DNA of 64,000 bases. Source: a virus. Positions within the stretch are counted from its first letter, which is position 1, and the number at the start of each line of letters is the position of its first letter. Below are positions 8,583 through 17,358 of the stretch, one piece after another. Under the pieces are notes generated by a model, which saw only the letters and a program-made list of their open reading frames with translations, did not search any database and was not told the origin of the DNA. Where the stretch lies: positions 1 to 64,000 of IMG/VR virus record IMGVR_UViG_3300028859_000009. The stretch is one strand, 5' to 3'. Made by a program: the position numbers and the translations under genes.

Positions 8583-8821
8583 TGAAAAATACATCAGTTA
8601 AAAATTATTTAAAATCTATAAATTCATTAGGTGAAAATATAATAAAAGATATAAAATTATCTACGTATACTGATGATTTAGCTTGTTATTCAGTAAAATA
8701 TTTTGATATAGAACTTGCAAAAAATAGAATGAAATTAATTACTATTAGATTAATAGATTATCATCATTTTTGTAAACAAGATATTCGTAAGCAAAAACTT
8801 GAACAATTAAAAATATATTAA
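8582..8821 (+). CDS. Small protein with Lys/Leu tail
   Basis: 79 aa, helical, ending QDIRKQKLEQLKIY, which fits the RKxKLxxL tail. Unknown function, co-transcribed with the membrane proteins before it. Confidence 0.65.
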   Translation: MKNTSVKNYLKSINSLGENIIKDIKLSTYTDDLACYSVKYFDIELAKNRMKLITIRLIDYHHFCKQDIRKQKLEQLKIY

Positions 8822-8824
8822 ATT

Positions 8825-9031
8825 ATGATAACATATTATTTAAATGAAAAAGAAGAAAAATCTGCAAATGAATGGATCAAAAAACAAGAGAAAAAGAAAA
8901 AATCACCGAAAACAGCAATAGGCGGTAGATTTAGTTATAGATTTACTCCAACAGGAATAGGAACTGCAGTAATTATAATTGATAATCTTTTAAAAAAAGA
9001 AGAAAATATAACTGATTATGATTGTTGGTAA
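8825..9031 (+). CDS. Conserved small phage protein (AIGGRFSYRFTPTGIG)
   Basis: 68 aa. The pattern EEKSANEWIKKQ, then TAIGGRFSYRFTPTGIGTA, is one I recognise from many unrelated phages, where it remains uncharacterised. The usual trailing CxxC pair is reduced to one Cys. It sits in the early-type run. Confidence 0.7.
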   Translation: MITYYLNEKEEKSANEWIKKQEKKKKSPKTAIGGRFSYRFTPTGIGTAVIIIDNLLKKEENITDYDCW

Positions 9032-9032
9032 A

Positions 9033-9545
9033 ATGACAAATATGACAAAAGAAGAATGGATAGGAAAAAATAATAATATTAAAAATCCAATAATTGAAAA
9101 ATATGGTATAATGGAATACTATGTCATAAATGATGTATTTAATATTAATTTTATGGAAGATATATGTATATCACTTGGATATACAACAAAGCGTTGTAAC
9201 ATAGAGTTCACTATTTATTCTAAATTATTTGATGAAAATTCTAAAGAGATTGGTATTATTAGTAATCAAGGATGTCCTTCGATTGAAATTTATAAAAGAA
9301 ATAAAAAACATGCTATTAAAATATCAAAAAATGAAAATGTAATTTCACATATAGAAGGAATTCACAGAATTTTAGATTGGCATACTGTTGAAGGTAAATT
9401 ACACAAATTAGCAGGAGGTGAAATAGTTTTACATTTTAAACCATTAGAAATTTCTGATAAAGAAATTCAAACATTTAATGAAAAAACAAAAATTCTTGAA
9501 TTAATAAAAATAATGGAAAAGAAAAATGATAATGTTGTGAATTAA
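9033..9545 (+). CDS. Unknown protein, possible small-molecule or RNA binding
   Basis: About 170 aa from ATG 9033, 1 nt after the previous stop. An earlier start at 9018 overlaps that gene and is less likely. Mixed alpha/beta with GCPSIEIYKRNKK and GIHRILDWHTVEGKLHKLAGGEI. No family recognised. Its stop lies in the ascending arm of a terminator. Confidence 0.65.
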   Translation: MTNMTKEEWIGKNNNIKNPIIEKYGIMEYYVINDVFNINFMEDICISLGYTTKRCNIEFTIYSKLFDENSKEIGIISNQGCPSIEIYKRNKKHAIKISKNENVISHIEGIHRILDWHTVEGKLHKLAGGEIVLHFKPLEISDKEIQTFNEKTKILELIKIMEKKNDNVVN

Positions 9546-9563
9546 TTTTCACAACATTTTTTT
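9531..9563 (+). terminator. Rho-independent terminator
   Basis: Stem AATGTTGTGAA/TTTCACAACATT with a T run; it overlaps the end of the preceding gene. Confidence 0.85.
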
Positions 9564-9585
9564 ATAAAAAAACGGAAAACGGTTT

Positions 9586-9595
9586 TTAATATATA
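9586..9595 (+). promoter_or_regulatory. Late-type promoter element TTAATATATA
   Basis: TTAATATATA then CATAAAAAATAAC, 21 nt before ATG 9617. The spacing and sequence recur in front of leader-bearing genes. It resembles the T4 late promoter only in being a short AT box. Confidence 0.6.
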
Positions 9596-9616
9596 CATAA
9601 AAAATAACAACTTAAT

Positions 9617-10468
9617 ATGTTACCAAGAGAAACTAGTATTCGACAATTAAAAAAATTAAGAGCAGAGACCAAAGGAAAAGATATCGGAGATTTAACAACC
9701 AATGATAGAATGAATAAAGGCATTCCAAATCTTCAATATATAGGTAATGCAGTTGATCATCATATAGAAAGCTGGGATGAATTTGCTGCAAAGGATAGTA
9801 AACTACAAACAATTGCGTTCAAATCTAAATTAGTAAATCAATCAATAAAAGAAAATAATTATAGTAATATGAAAAATATTGAAAATGTATTAAAATTTAA
9901 AGATTTTGATGATAATTGGAAAGAAGAAAATGTAACAAAGACAAAAAGAACTGATGTAGCAAAAGATGTAATAAAAGAATATTATAGTAGAGATTCTGTA
10001 GAAGCTAAACCTGCATATGACGAATATAGTGAATATATTGAAACTTTAAAAAAAGAAATACTTAATAGTAACTCAGATATTGATGAAGATGCATTAAATT
10101 CAATTAGTGATAAAGAAGTTGAAGATTTGTATGATTATTTAAAAATTGATGAAATAACAGAATCAAATGAAATGCCTAAATATACTATGTTAGGTCAAGA
10201 AGAAGAACCTAAATCTGATCCAAACTTCGGCATAGGTGCAGTAAAAGCACAATGGGTTAAAAAAATATCAGACTTTAATGTTATCGATCCACAAACACCA
10301 AAAGAAAGATCAATTCTTAATGCTGGTGTATACATAGATAATGATATTATGAATGGACGTGTGAATAGAATTGACGGTAAAGATGTTTATATTGAATCTC
10401 CTGATGATCCTCTAGTAATTAAAAAATTTAGTATTAAAGATGCTGTTAAACTTAAAAAAGAAAAATAA
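9617..10468 (+). CDS. Probable virion/prohead protein with TKRTxVAKD motif
   Basis: 283 aa, charged and largely helical. Residues about 95-125 read FKDFDDNW ... TKTKRTDVAKDVIKEYY, a motif found twice more in the protein at 21354. The C-terminal 80 residues look beta-rich (GVYIDNDIMNGRVNRIDGKDVYIES), like a small barrel. It has a late-type promoter and a terminator of its own. A structural role is inferred from promoter and motif sharing. Confidence 0.65.
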   Translation: MLPRETSIRQLKKLRAETKGKDIGDLTTNDRMNKGIPNLQYIGNAVDHHIESWDEFAAKDSKLQTIAFKSKLVNQSIKENNYSNMKNIENVLKFKDFDDNWKEENVTKTKRTDVAKDVIKEYYSRDSVEAKPAYDEYSEYIETLKKEILNSNSDIDEDALNSISDKEVEDLYDYLKIDEITESNEMPKYTMLGQEEEPKSDPNFGIGAVKAQWVKKISDFNVIDPQTPKERSILNAGVYIDNDIMNGRVNRIDGKDVYIESPDDPLVIKKFSIKDAVKLKKEK

Positions 10469-10499
10469 AAAAAAGCTACTCAAATGAGTAGCTTTTTTA
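10467..10499 (+). terminator. Bidirectional terminator
   Basis: Stem AAAAAGCTACT/AGTAGCTTTTT between the convergent genes ending at 10468 and 10501. Confidence 0.9.
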
Positions 10500-10500
10500 T

Positions 10501-11835
10501 TTATAATAATTCATTTGCGATATTTGCTAATTCGGATCTTTCTCCTTTTACCAATGTTACGTGAGAATAAATAGGTTGTCCTTTTATTTTAGCAATCATA
10601 TGTGATAATCCATTACTTTGTGCATCTAAATAAGGAGTATCAATTTGATTTATATCTCCAGTGAATACTATTTTAGTTCCTTCTCCTGCTCTAGTTATAA
10701 TAGTCTTAATTTCGTGAGGAGTTAGATTTTGGGATTCGTCTACTATAAAAAATACATTTGAAATACTACGTCCACGAATATATGCTAACGGAGTAATTAC
10801 TAATTTTTCTTCTTTAACACAATCTTGAATAAATTTATATTCTTTATCAGTATCTTTAAACTGACTTTGTATAAATTTTAAGTTATCGAACAATGCAAGC
10901 ATATATGGGGATATTTTTTCCGACACATCGCCAGGTAAATAGCCTATTGATGAGTTACTTAGAGGTATAATTGGTCTTGCCAAAAATATTTGTTTAAAAT
11001 TTCTTTTTTGCTGAAGTGCTGCAGCCAATGCTAGCAATGTTTTACCTGTACCGGCGACTCCTTGTAATGAAACTAATTTAACATCAGGATTTAATAATGC
11101 GTGTAGAGCAAAAATTTGTTCTGAATTTCTTGGAGTTATTTTATAACAAGTTTCTTTATCAATTCTTTCTACTTGTTGAGTTAAAGAATTGTAATATGCT
11201 AATGCAGATGATGTTGAAGATTTAATAATTAAATATTTATTATTTAATAGATCTGTGATACCTAATTCTTGAGGTGTACAAACTTTATTTTGATATAATT
11301 TTGTAATTATTTCATCGTCGTCAAGTTCTATTGTTGATCTACCTGTAAATAATTTATCAGTATCTTTGATTTTACCTGTTAAATAATCTTCTGCGTTAAT
11401 ATTTAATGATTTAGCTTTTAATCTCAGATTTATATCTTTTGATACAAGTATAATCTTTTTATTAGGATATTCTTCTGATAATGAGATTGCTGTATTTAAA
11501 ATCAAATGATCTGGTTTTGTAGTTTTAAAAACTACGCAAGCATCTGTTGTTCCAGTAGTTTCATTCATCACAACTTTCAAATTTCCTTTACCTTTACCAA
11601 TAGAAATCCAATCACTCAAATTATTTTTTGCTGCTAATTTGTCTGTTTTTCTAATAAATTCTCTTGCTTCGTAATTAATTGTATCGTTACCTTTTTTAAA
11701 ATCGTCTAATTCTTCAAAAACTGTAATAGGAATTGCGACATCATTTTCTTCGAAATTGTAAATTGCATTGTGATCATAAAGTATTACACTTGTATCGAGT
11801 ACAAATATTTTATCACTTTTTTCTTTTTTAGCCAT
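10501..11835 (-). CDS. phoH: PIN-PhoH family ATPase
   Basis: 444 aa. The N-terminal PIN nuclease domain has FVLDTSVIL (D14), an EELDDFK acidic pair and VSKDINLRLKA. The C-terminal PhoH ATPase has Walker A GVAGTGKT (near 260), RPIIPL, the YIRGRS motif, Walker B FFIVDESQNL and a GDINQID sensor. This is the long PhoH2 form, an RNA helicase/nuclease in characterised bacterial members. Phages often carry PhoH, but its role there is unsettled. It is the last gene of a minus-strand unit with DHFR. Confidence 0.93.
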   Translation of the reverse strand: MAKKEKSDKIFVLDTSVILYDHNAIYNFEENDVAIPITVFEELDDFKKGNDTINYEAREFIRKTDKLAAKNNLSDWISIGKGKGNLKVVMNETTGTTDACVVFKTTKPDHLILNTAISLSEEYPNKKIILVSKDINLRLKAKSLNINAEDYLTGKIKDTDKLFTGRSTIELDDDEIITKLYQNKVCTPQELGITDLLNNKYLIIKSSTSSALAYYNSLTQQVERIDKETCYKITPRNSEQIFALHALLNPDVKLVSLQGVAGTGKTLLALAAALQQKRNFKQIFLARPIIPLSNSSIGYLPGDVSEKISPYMLALFDNLKFIQSQFKDTDKEYKFIQDCVKEEKLVITPLAYIRGRSISNVFFIVDESQNLTPHEIKTIITRAGEGTKIVFTGDINQIDTPYLDAQSNGLSHMIAKIKGQPIYSHVTLVKGERSELANIANELL

Positions 11836-11855
11836 TAATTTTAATTTTTTTTGTT

Positions 11856-12107
11856 TTATTGATTTTCATCAACGTAATAATTTGTTAATTTTTCATATTC
11901 TTCATTGTTCAATAATTTCACAAAATTTGCAGTTTCTTTAAATTCATCAGAAGTAAAATTATTATTAATAGAAATTTTCTTTCTTATTTCTAAAGTTTTA
12001 TATATGTGACTCATTAGATATTCAGTATCATCATTTTCTATGTATGAATTATTATGATTTAATAATTCTATCATCGCATTTATTTTACTACGTTTTAATA
12101 TTATCAT
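11856..12107 (-). CDS. Small helical protein between DHFR and PhoH
   Basis: 83 aa, helical, Asn-rich (MIELLNHNNSYIENDDTEYLMSHIYKTLEIRKKI). Its ATG overlaps the DHFR stop (ATGA at 12104-12107), so the two are translationally coupled. No family recognised. Confidence 0.7.
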   Translation of the reverse strand: MIILKRSKINAMIELLNHNNSYIENDDTEYLMSHIYKTLEIRKKISINNNFTSDEFKETANFVKLLNNEEYEKLTNYYVDENQ

Positions 12108-12595
12108 ATCTTTCTATTATATATTTTATAAGTATGGTCGTAATCATTTTTTTCATCTTTTGATTCAAATTTTTCAGATATACAAATCCATTTATCATCA
12201 AGTTCTGGAAATTTAGTATCTCCATCTATAATTGTATGAACTACAGTTAAATATACAGTATCTGAAATATTTAAAAATTGTTTATATATACCACCTCCGC
12301 CTGTTATAAAAACATCATCTCCATACATTTCGGCTGTTTTTAAAGCATCTTCTATTGAATATGCAGCAATTGTATTAGGTTCATTAAAACTCTCATCTAA
12401 TGTCAGTATAATGTTTATTCTATTTGGTAATGCGCCTTTTGGTAAAGAGTAAAATGTTTTATCACCCATTATAATAGGTTTATTTAGAGTTAATTCTTTA
12501 AATTTTTTAAGATCATTACTAAGTTTCCATAATAATTTATTATCATTACCGATAACCCAATTTTCTGATGCTGCTACAATAATATTTATTTTCAT
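12104..12595 (-). CDS. folA: Dihydrofolate reductase
   Basis: 163 aa, the normal length for DHFR. Motifs: IIVAASENWVIGNDNKLLW (NADPH/folate site), then NDLKKFKELTLNKPIIMG (with MG replacing the usual MGRxTYES start as MGDKTFYSLP), the GGGGIYKQFL nucleotide loop, and YLTVVHTIIDGDTKFPE. It supplies tetrahydrofolate for thymidylate synthesis, a common phage nucleotide-metabolism gene. No thymidylate synthase gene is in the window. Confidence 0.93.
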   Translation of the reverse strand: MKINIIVAASENWVIGNDNKLLWKLSNDLKKFKELTLNKPIIMGDKTFYSLPKGALPNRINIILTLDESFNEPNTIAAYSIEDALKTAEMYGDDVFITGGGGIYKQFLNISDTVYLTVVHTIIDGDTKFPELDDKWICISEKFESKDEKNDYDHTYKIYNRKI

Positions 12596-12690
12596 ATTTT
12601 AATTATTCAATTTGATTTATTTATAATATTTTTCTTATAAAGTTTAATTAATTATTTAGTATAAAAAAATCAAAAAATGAGTTTTTTTAT

Positions 12691-12755
12691 TTAATATATA
12701 TACTTGAATAAAAATAGGCATATGAATTTTAATATATAAATAAAATTAATATATA
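12691..12755 (+). promoter_or_regulatory. Three TTAATATATA elements in tandem
   Basis: Copies lie at 12691-12700, 12729-12738 and 12746-12755. The last two are each followed by AATAAAA. ATG 12781 is 25 nt after the last copy. This is the strongest promoter cluster of this type in the window, suggesting high late expression. Confidence 0.6.
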
Positions 12756-12780
12756 AATAAAAAAAAATAATATCAACAAA

Positions 12781-13290
12781 ATGACAAAAAATATTTTAAG
12801 TTTAAACGATTTCAAAGGTAAGAAATCTATTACACAAGATTCAGCAATAAATGAAATGGTAGATGCTATTGATGATTTTTATAGAGTTAGTGTTGATGTT
12901 GATCTTCCTAAATCTTTAGTTGGATCATTCATCAAAAAAGTAAAAGAAAGCTCTGGTAAAGATTTAAGAGCAGAAATGGGTGAAAAAAGATTAGCTGAAA
13001 GATTAGTACAATGGGCAAATGAAAATTATTTGAACATAGAAAATCTTCCTGTTGAAATAGTAACAGGTTCAGATAAAGGACCAGTTCAGGCTCAACCACA
13101 AGCTCAAGGTGCACAAGATGAATTTAATGATGATTCACAAGCTCAACCACAGGCACAAGGTGCACAAGCACAAGTTCAACCAAGAACTGCACAAGCTCAA
13201 CCTGCAGGCTCAGCACAAGGACAAGTTCAAGCAACTATTCAACCAAGTGCTCAATCTGCTGCATCTCAAGTACCAGCACAAGAAATTTAA
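12781..13290 (+). CDS. Protein with Ala/Gln-rich disordered tail, probably abundant late protein
   Basis: 169 aa. Residues 1-100 are a helical domain (MTKNILSLNDFKGKKSIT ... AERLVQWANENYLNIENLPVEI). From about 100 to the end it is Gln/Ala/Pro-rich with repeated PQAQGAQ units, unlike the Asn/Lys-rich neighbours. Triple late-type promoter upstream and its own terminator suggest a highly made structural or scaffold protein. Family not recognised. Confidence 0.7.
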   Translation: MTKNILSLNDFKGKKSITQDSAINEMVDAIDDFYRVSVDVDLPKSLVGSFIKKVKESSGKDLRAEMGEKRLAERLVQWANENYLNIENLPVEIVTGSDKGPVQAQPQAQGAQDEFNDDSQAQPQAQGAQAQVQPRTAQAQPAGSAQGQVQATIQPSAQSAASQVPAQEI

Positions 13291-13305
13291 TTAATTATTT
13301 AACAC

Positions 13306-13344
13306 AAAAAAAGATTATTACTATAAAGTAATAATCTTTTTTTA
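13306..13344 (+). terminator. Rho-independent terminator
   Basis: Stem AAAGATTATTACT/AGTAATAATCTTT followed by a T run. Confidence 0.9.
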
Positions 13345-13390
13345 TATAATTAACTTTTATTCAATAAAAAATAAAAATGACTTTAATTTA

Positions 13391-13400
13391 TTAATATATA
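13391..13400 (+). promoter_or_regulatory. Late-type promoter element TTAATATATA
   Basis: TTAATATATA then ATAAAAAATAAC, 20 nt before ATG 13421; nearly the same spacing as at 9586. Confidence 0.6.
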
Positions 13401-13420
13401 ATAAAAAATAACAATATAAT

Positions 13421-13918
13421 ATGCCTATTAAAAAATATACAGATTTTAATATAATTGATACAAAAATAGAATCTGATAATATTTCATCAAATAATGCAGT
13501 AGATGAAACTATTGAAAAGGTTATTAAACCTATAAAAGAAGAAGTTTTACTAGCTCCTAAAGATGACTCTATGTTGAGTATTGAAATATTAGAGGAAAAA
13601 ATTATAAAATTTAATAGCGGACATATAACTGATATATTAGAAACTATAAAAAATAAATATTCAGATACTGATTACTTTATTAGAAAAAAAGATAATCAAT
13701 TACATATTGTTAAATATAATGAAAAATTAAAAATGAATATTAATGAATTCGTCAATACTTTATTAAAATATTATTCAACAAAACCTGAATTAAGAAAAAT
13801 TACAGAAGGAATAAAAATTAAAGGGAATCAAAATTTTACTATAATTGAAAATATGAATCCAAAAAATTCTGAGAAATTTATTAATGATATAACATCTTTA
13901 CTATCAAAGAAAAAATAA
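13421..13918 (+). CDS. Unknown late-type protein
   Basis: 165 aa starting MPIKKYTDFNIIDTKIESD, a weak match to the leader (aromatic at position 6, 9). An acidic low-complexity stretch (27-60) precedes a helical/beta region (SGHITDILETIKNKYSDTDYFIRK). Late-type promoter. No family recognised. Confidence 0.65.
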   Translation: MPIKKYTDFNIIDTKIESDNISSNNAVDETIEKVIKPIKEEVLLAPKDDSMLSIEILEEKIIKFNSGHITDILETIKNKYSDTDYFIRKKDNQLHIVKYNEKLKMNINEFVNTLLKYYSTKPELRKITEGIKIKGNQNFTIIENMNPKNSEKFINDITSLLSKKK

Positions 13919-13951
13919 TCACTTAAATAGTTGTATATAAAAAATATTTTG

Positions 13952-13959
13952 TATCTTTG
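13952..13959 (+). promoter_or_regulatory. Bacteroidota-type -7 element TATCTTTG
   Basis: The box lies 27 nt before ATG 13987, so the DHH gene is on the host-like programme. Confidence 0.65.
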
Positions 13960-13986
13960 TAATCTAATTATTAAAGATATAAAAAT

Positions 13987-15834
13987 ATGGCAGCGCCAAG
14001 ACTTCCAAATAATATAAATTATTGGATTAAAAAAGGAAAATCTGGAAAAAATGTATGTTTAATTACACACAACGATTTAGACGGAATTGTTTCCGCAATA
14101 ATAATGAAAAATTATTTAATTAATCATGATTTTAAAATTATCAAATATGGATTGATTGATTATCAAGAAGGTGTTTCAGCATTTAAACTTGATGACTCGT
14201 TGATTAATATAACTTTAGATTTTGCATCAGATGACGAAATATTTAATTATTACGTTGATCATCACGGTGTTTTTTCAGAAGAAGATAAAATAATAGCTCA
14301 AAAGAAAGGTAGCATAAAAACTGATACAGGTTCTGCTGCTGAAGGTTTAGCGTTACAATTAGGAATACCGTTTTCAAATGATACTAAAGATTGGATTGAT
14401 ATGGTTGATTCTGCTAAATATGAAGAATATAACGTTGATATCAAAGGAATATTAGATTTTGATTTAAAAAAAATTGCTAGCGGGCCTAATGCAAAATTAA
14501 ATTTTGCAGCATCATTTAATCAAATGTTAAAACGTTCTGATCATAAAACATTTATTGAAGTTATAAATGCATCTCAAGAGCCATCAATTTATAATATATT
14601 CAGGTTATTTAAAATATTCTATCCTAAAAACAATCCTAATTTCAAAAATGGTGATGAACCTGATTTTGTATCTGATGCATATTTAAGATTAGCACAAATG
14701 AAAATAAAAACAAAAGGTATTGGAGAAAAATATCAAGGATTCTCAGAAGATGGTAAAAAAATTATATTCACTTCACAAGAACAATTTTGGAAAAAATTCG
14801 CACAAAATATTTCATATATAGATTATGACAATGATGGTAATATTATAAATTCAGATGTAGTAAAATTACAAGTTAAACCAGTTGTATATCAAATTATTGT
14901 AAATCTTATGTATGTTCCATCTGGTACATGGTCTAATGCTCTAAGAGCAAAAGCAATTTTTGCACAAGATGTAAAATCTGGCATCATACCTAATGATACT
15001 AAAATAAATTTTGTATTATTACAATATGGTAATACTCTTCAACTTGCAAATTTAACAACTAAAATGTCAGATATGTTAGAAGAAGATTTACCAAAAGATA
15101 AATTAGGATTACCGATTAATAATTTAGGTAAATATATGGATGGTTTATTAAAAAATTTTCAAACTCATATGGGATATAATGATGATAGAACTGTTGCAGG
15201 GGGGCATGATGGTATAGGTTCTTGCTCTAATATATTCAATAAATGTAAATTAGAATCATATAAAGATATTAAGTTTTTAGATTTATTTAGAAATAAAATC
15301 ATTAATGATATATCAGGAGTTAAATGGGGAATAACTATGCTATGGAATGAATCAGATGAAAAAGGTAAAGTATTTGCACCTGATGAAGTTAATAAAAAAC
15401 TACTTGATATCAATAATATTAGTAGTGAAAATGATATTTTAATTGAAAATGATGAAAGAGAAATATTAAATTATCTTGTGATTAATAATATTATAGATAA
15501 AGATATTATTTCAAAATTTAAAAATAATACAATAAGAAAAATTTATGAAATTTATATTGAGACTGAATTTAATGAAATAAAAAATAGAACAATAAAATGT
15601 AATGATTTAGAAAGAATATATTTCAAAAATAATAGTGTTATAGAAAATAGTATATTATTTAAAGCAATATATACTAAATTTGAATTAAATAATATACATA
15701 GTGATATTCTTATTGATTCAAGAAAATTTCAACGAAAAGAACTTAAAAAATTTTTTAAATATATATTTAATATAATGAATAAAATATACTTAAAAGAAGA
15801 TACTAATAAAAAGGTTGAAAAATTTATAAAATAA
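13987..15834 (+). CDS. DHH/DHHA1-type phosphoesterase
   Basis: 615 aa. N-terminal DHH domain: THNDLDG (D30, D32), a TLDFASDD strand with D78 region, and the signature YVDHHG (D91-H92-H93). The C-terminal DHHA1-like domain has AGGHDGIGS (G405-G406-H407), the substrate-binding GGH loop. Known members are nanoRNases, cyclic-dinucleotide phosphodiesterases and RecJ exonucleases. It lacks RecJ's extra domains but carries an insertion (about 200-300) and a 140-residue Asn/Lys-rich tail, which may be an unrelated addition. Likely cytoplasmic, with metal-dependent hydrolysis of short or cyclic nucleotides. The exact substrate cannot be told. Confidence 0.88.
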   Translation: MAAPRLPNNINYWIKKGKSGKNVCLITHNDLDGIVSAIIMKNYLINHDFKIIKYGLIDYQEGVSAFKLDDSLINITLDFASDDEIFNYYVDHHGVFSEEDKIIAQKKGSIKTDTGSAAEGLALQLGIPFSNDTKDWIDMVDSAKYEEYNVDIKGILDFDLKKIASGPNAKLNFAASFNQMLKRSDHKTFIEVINASQEPSIYNIFRLFKIFYPKNNPNFKNGDEPDFVSDAYLRLAQMKIKTKGIGEKYQGFSEDGKKIIFTSQEQFWKKFAQNISYIDYDNDGNIINSDVVKLQVKPVVYQIIVNLMYVPSGTWSNALRAKAIFAQDVKSGIIPNDTKINFVLLQYGNTLQLANLTTKMSDMLEEDLPKDKLGLPINNLGKYMDGLLKNFQTHMGYNDDRTVAGGHDGIGSCSNIFNKCKLESYKDIKFLDLFRNKIINDISGVKWGITMLWNESDEKGKVFAPDEVNKKLLDINNISSENDILIENDEREILNYLVINNIIDKDIISKFKNNTIRKIYEIYIETEFNEIKNRTIKCNDLERIYFKNNSVIENSILFKAIYTKFELNNIHSDILIDSRKFQRKELKKFFKYIFNIMNKIYLKEDTNKKVEKFIK

Positions 15835-15902
15835 TTATTTAATTTTTTATATATAATAAAAAAATTAAATTATTTAATTTTTTATATATAATAAAAAAAT
15901 TA
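15835..15902 (+). repeat. Tandem duplicated promoter-like unit (2 x 33 bp)
   Basis: A 33-bp unit starts at 15835 and again at 15870 (period 35). Each copy contains TTTTTTATATATAATAAAA, a late-type promoter variant. Together they make a doubled promoter for the gene at 15908. Confidence 0.85.
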
Positions 15903-15907
15903 TTTCA

Positions 15908-16216
15908 ATGAATCACATAAAATTAATAACAGAGATGTACAATAAAAATCCAGATCATGAAATAAATTCATTTGGATGGAAAGTACCTATAAGAAATTAT
16001 GTTGATGATGTATTTGATCATATTGACTACATATATTGTAATGAACACAATATAAGTGAAAAATCATTTAAGCAATCAGATGACGCTGTATTATTTATTA
16101 GAAATATTTTTGATAATAATCCAGAAATAATAAAAGAAATTAATAATCTTAAAGATAAAAGAAAAGAATATACTGCAGAAGTTATTTATGATAAATATAT
16201 TAAAAATAAAAATTGA
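15908..16216 (+). CDS. Small protein with weak leader
   Basis: 102 aa starting MNHIKLITEMYNKN, a possible leader variant. The body is acidic/helical (YVDDVFDHIDYIYCNEHNISEK). Unknown function; doubled late-type promoter upstream. Confidence 0.6.
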   Translation: MNHIKLITEMYNKNPDHEINSFGWKVPIRNYVDDVFDHIDYIYCNEHNISEKSFKQSDDAVLFIRNIFDNNPEIIKEINNLKDKRKEYTAEVIYDKYIKNKN

Positions 16217-16219
16217 TAT

Positions 16220-16303
16220 ATGAAAGTAAATAAATTTGAAGAATATTTAAGAGTTAAAGATGATTCTGAATTTAATAGAACAACAGATAAATTTAATTTA
16301 TAA
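16220..16303 (+). CDS. 27-aa orphan leader peptide
   Basis: MKVNKFEEYLRVKDDSEFNR... ends after 27 residues. The start is a good capsid-type leader (MKVNKFEEYL) with almost nothing behind it. Probably a decayed gene or a bare leader peptide. Confidence 0.45.
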   Translation: MKVNKFEEYLRVKDDSEFNRTTDKFNL

Positions 16304-16318
16304 AAAAAAATAGATATT

Positions 16319-17044
16319 ATGAAAAATAAACATTTAAAATCATTTGAAGGATTTACAAATGATGAACATTTTTATGGTGATGATTATACATCAACATTCA
16401 CGAAATACAGTGACGGCAGAAAACAGAAAAAAGATTTAGAAAAAAATATTCATAGTTATTATTATGAGTGTAGAACATATCTTATGAATAAAGAAACAAA
16501 TAATGTTATAAGTCTTATTGATGCGCATCCTGAAATAATAAATGTTGAATTGGCTGGTGATAATATACTTAATTTATCAAGTTCATATCAGAATTATGAT
16601 GTATGTAAGTATTTAATTGATAAAGGAGCTGATATTAATTTAAAAGGACATGCAAATTTTAGCCCACTATCTAGTATTGTGTATGAGAAACGTTTAAATG
16701 AAGAAGGATTTAAGGTATTTGAACTATTATTAGAACAGCCTAATATTGATATTAATTCTATAAGTAGAGATGGATCTACTCCATTAATACTAGCAGTCGA
16801 AAATTTAAAAAGAAAAGATCATATACTTTCTGGTGAAAATCATAATGTTGATATGAGATTGAAAATTATTGATGAACTTTTACAGAAAGGTGCAAATTTA
16901 TATGCTAAAGACTATAATTTTAAACCAGAACCTAATGATGATGGACTTAATGTATTTGATATTGTAAATAAAAATGATTATTTTTATTCTAATAAATATA
17001 ATAAACAAATATTATCTATATTAAATAAATATAAAAAAAATTAA
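16319..17044 (+). CDS. Ankyrin-repeat protein with capsid-type leader
   Basis: 241 aa. The leader MKNKHLKSFEGFTNDE is followed by a charged linker. Ankyrin repeats from about 60 are recognisable by YDVCKYLIDKGADINLKGHANFSPL, VFELLLEQPNIDINSISRDGSTPLILAV and IIDELLQKGANLYAKD. Ankyrin repeats bind proteins and are rare in phages. With the leader, a head-packed effector that binds a host protein is possible but not shown. A second ankyrin protein of the same plan is at 36743. Confidence 0.8.
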   Translation: MKNKHLKSFEGFTNDEHFYGDDYTSTFTKYSDGRKQKKDLEKNIHSYYYECRTYLMNKETNNVISLIDAHPEIINVELAGDNILNLSSSYQNYDVCKYLIDKGADINLKGHANFSPLSSIVYEKRLNEEGFKVFELLLEQPNIDINSISRDGSTPLILAVENLKRKDHILSGENHNVDMRLKIIDELLQKGANLYAKDYNFKPEPNDDGLNVFDIVNKNDYFYSNKYNKQILSILNKYKKN

Positions 17045-17053
17045 AAAAATTAA

Positions 17054-17340
17054 ATGAAAATAGAAAAAATTAATGAATAATTTGATACGTCTAAAATTAG
17101 AAATATATATGAGTTATCTGAAAATGGAGAATTAACTAAAACTCAGGAATTTGAAGTTAGAAACAAAAATTCTAAAATTGTTTATTTAACAGAATAAGAA
17201 TATAATAAATTAAAAGGATTGTCTGATAGTACAAAGAAAATGTATAATTTGTTGGATAATAAAAAAACTCAATATGTTAATATTATTATAGCAGCAATAT
17301 ACAAAGTTAAATCAGAAACATTTAAAAAAATTCAGTATAA
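17054..17340 (+). pseudogene. Leader-bearing gene with two in-frame TAA stops
   Basis: In one frame from ATG 17054 the sequence reads MKIEKINE, stop (17078), FDTSKIRNIYELSENGELTK ... KIVYLTE, stop (17195), EYNKLKGLSDSTKKMYNLLD ... AAIYKVKSETFKK. The text on both sides of each TAA is coherent, and both sites would read naturally as Gln (CAA to TAA). The end runs into a terminator. It is probably a decayed small protein with a capsid-type leader. Confidence 0.6.
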
Positions 17341-17358
17341 ATCTACTGAATTTTTTTA
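17323..17358 (+). terminator. Bidirectional terminator
   Basis: Stem AAAAATTCAGTA/TACTGAATTTTT between convergent genes. Confidence 0.9.

Noticed and set aside
8825-9031. Toxin-antitoxin pair with neighbouring small genes
   Set aside because: The pattern matches a conserved phage family without toxin features, and no paired antitoxin layout is seen.
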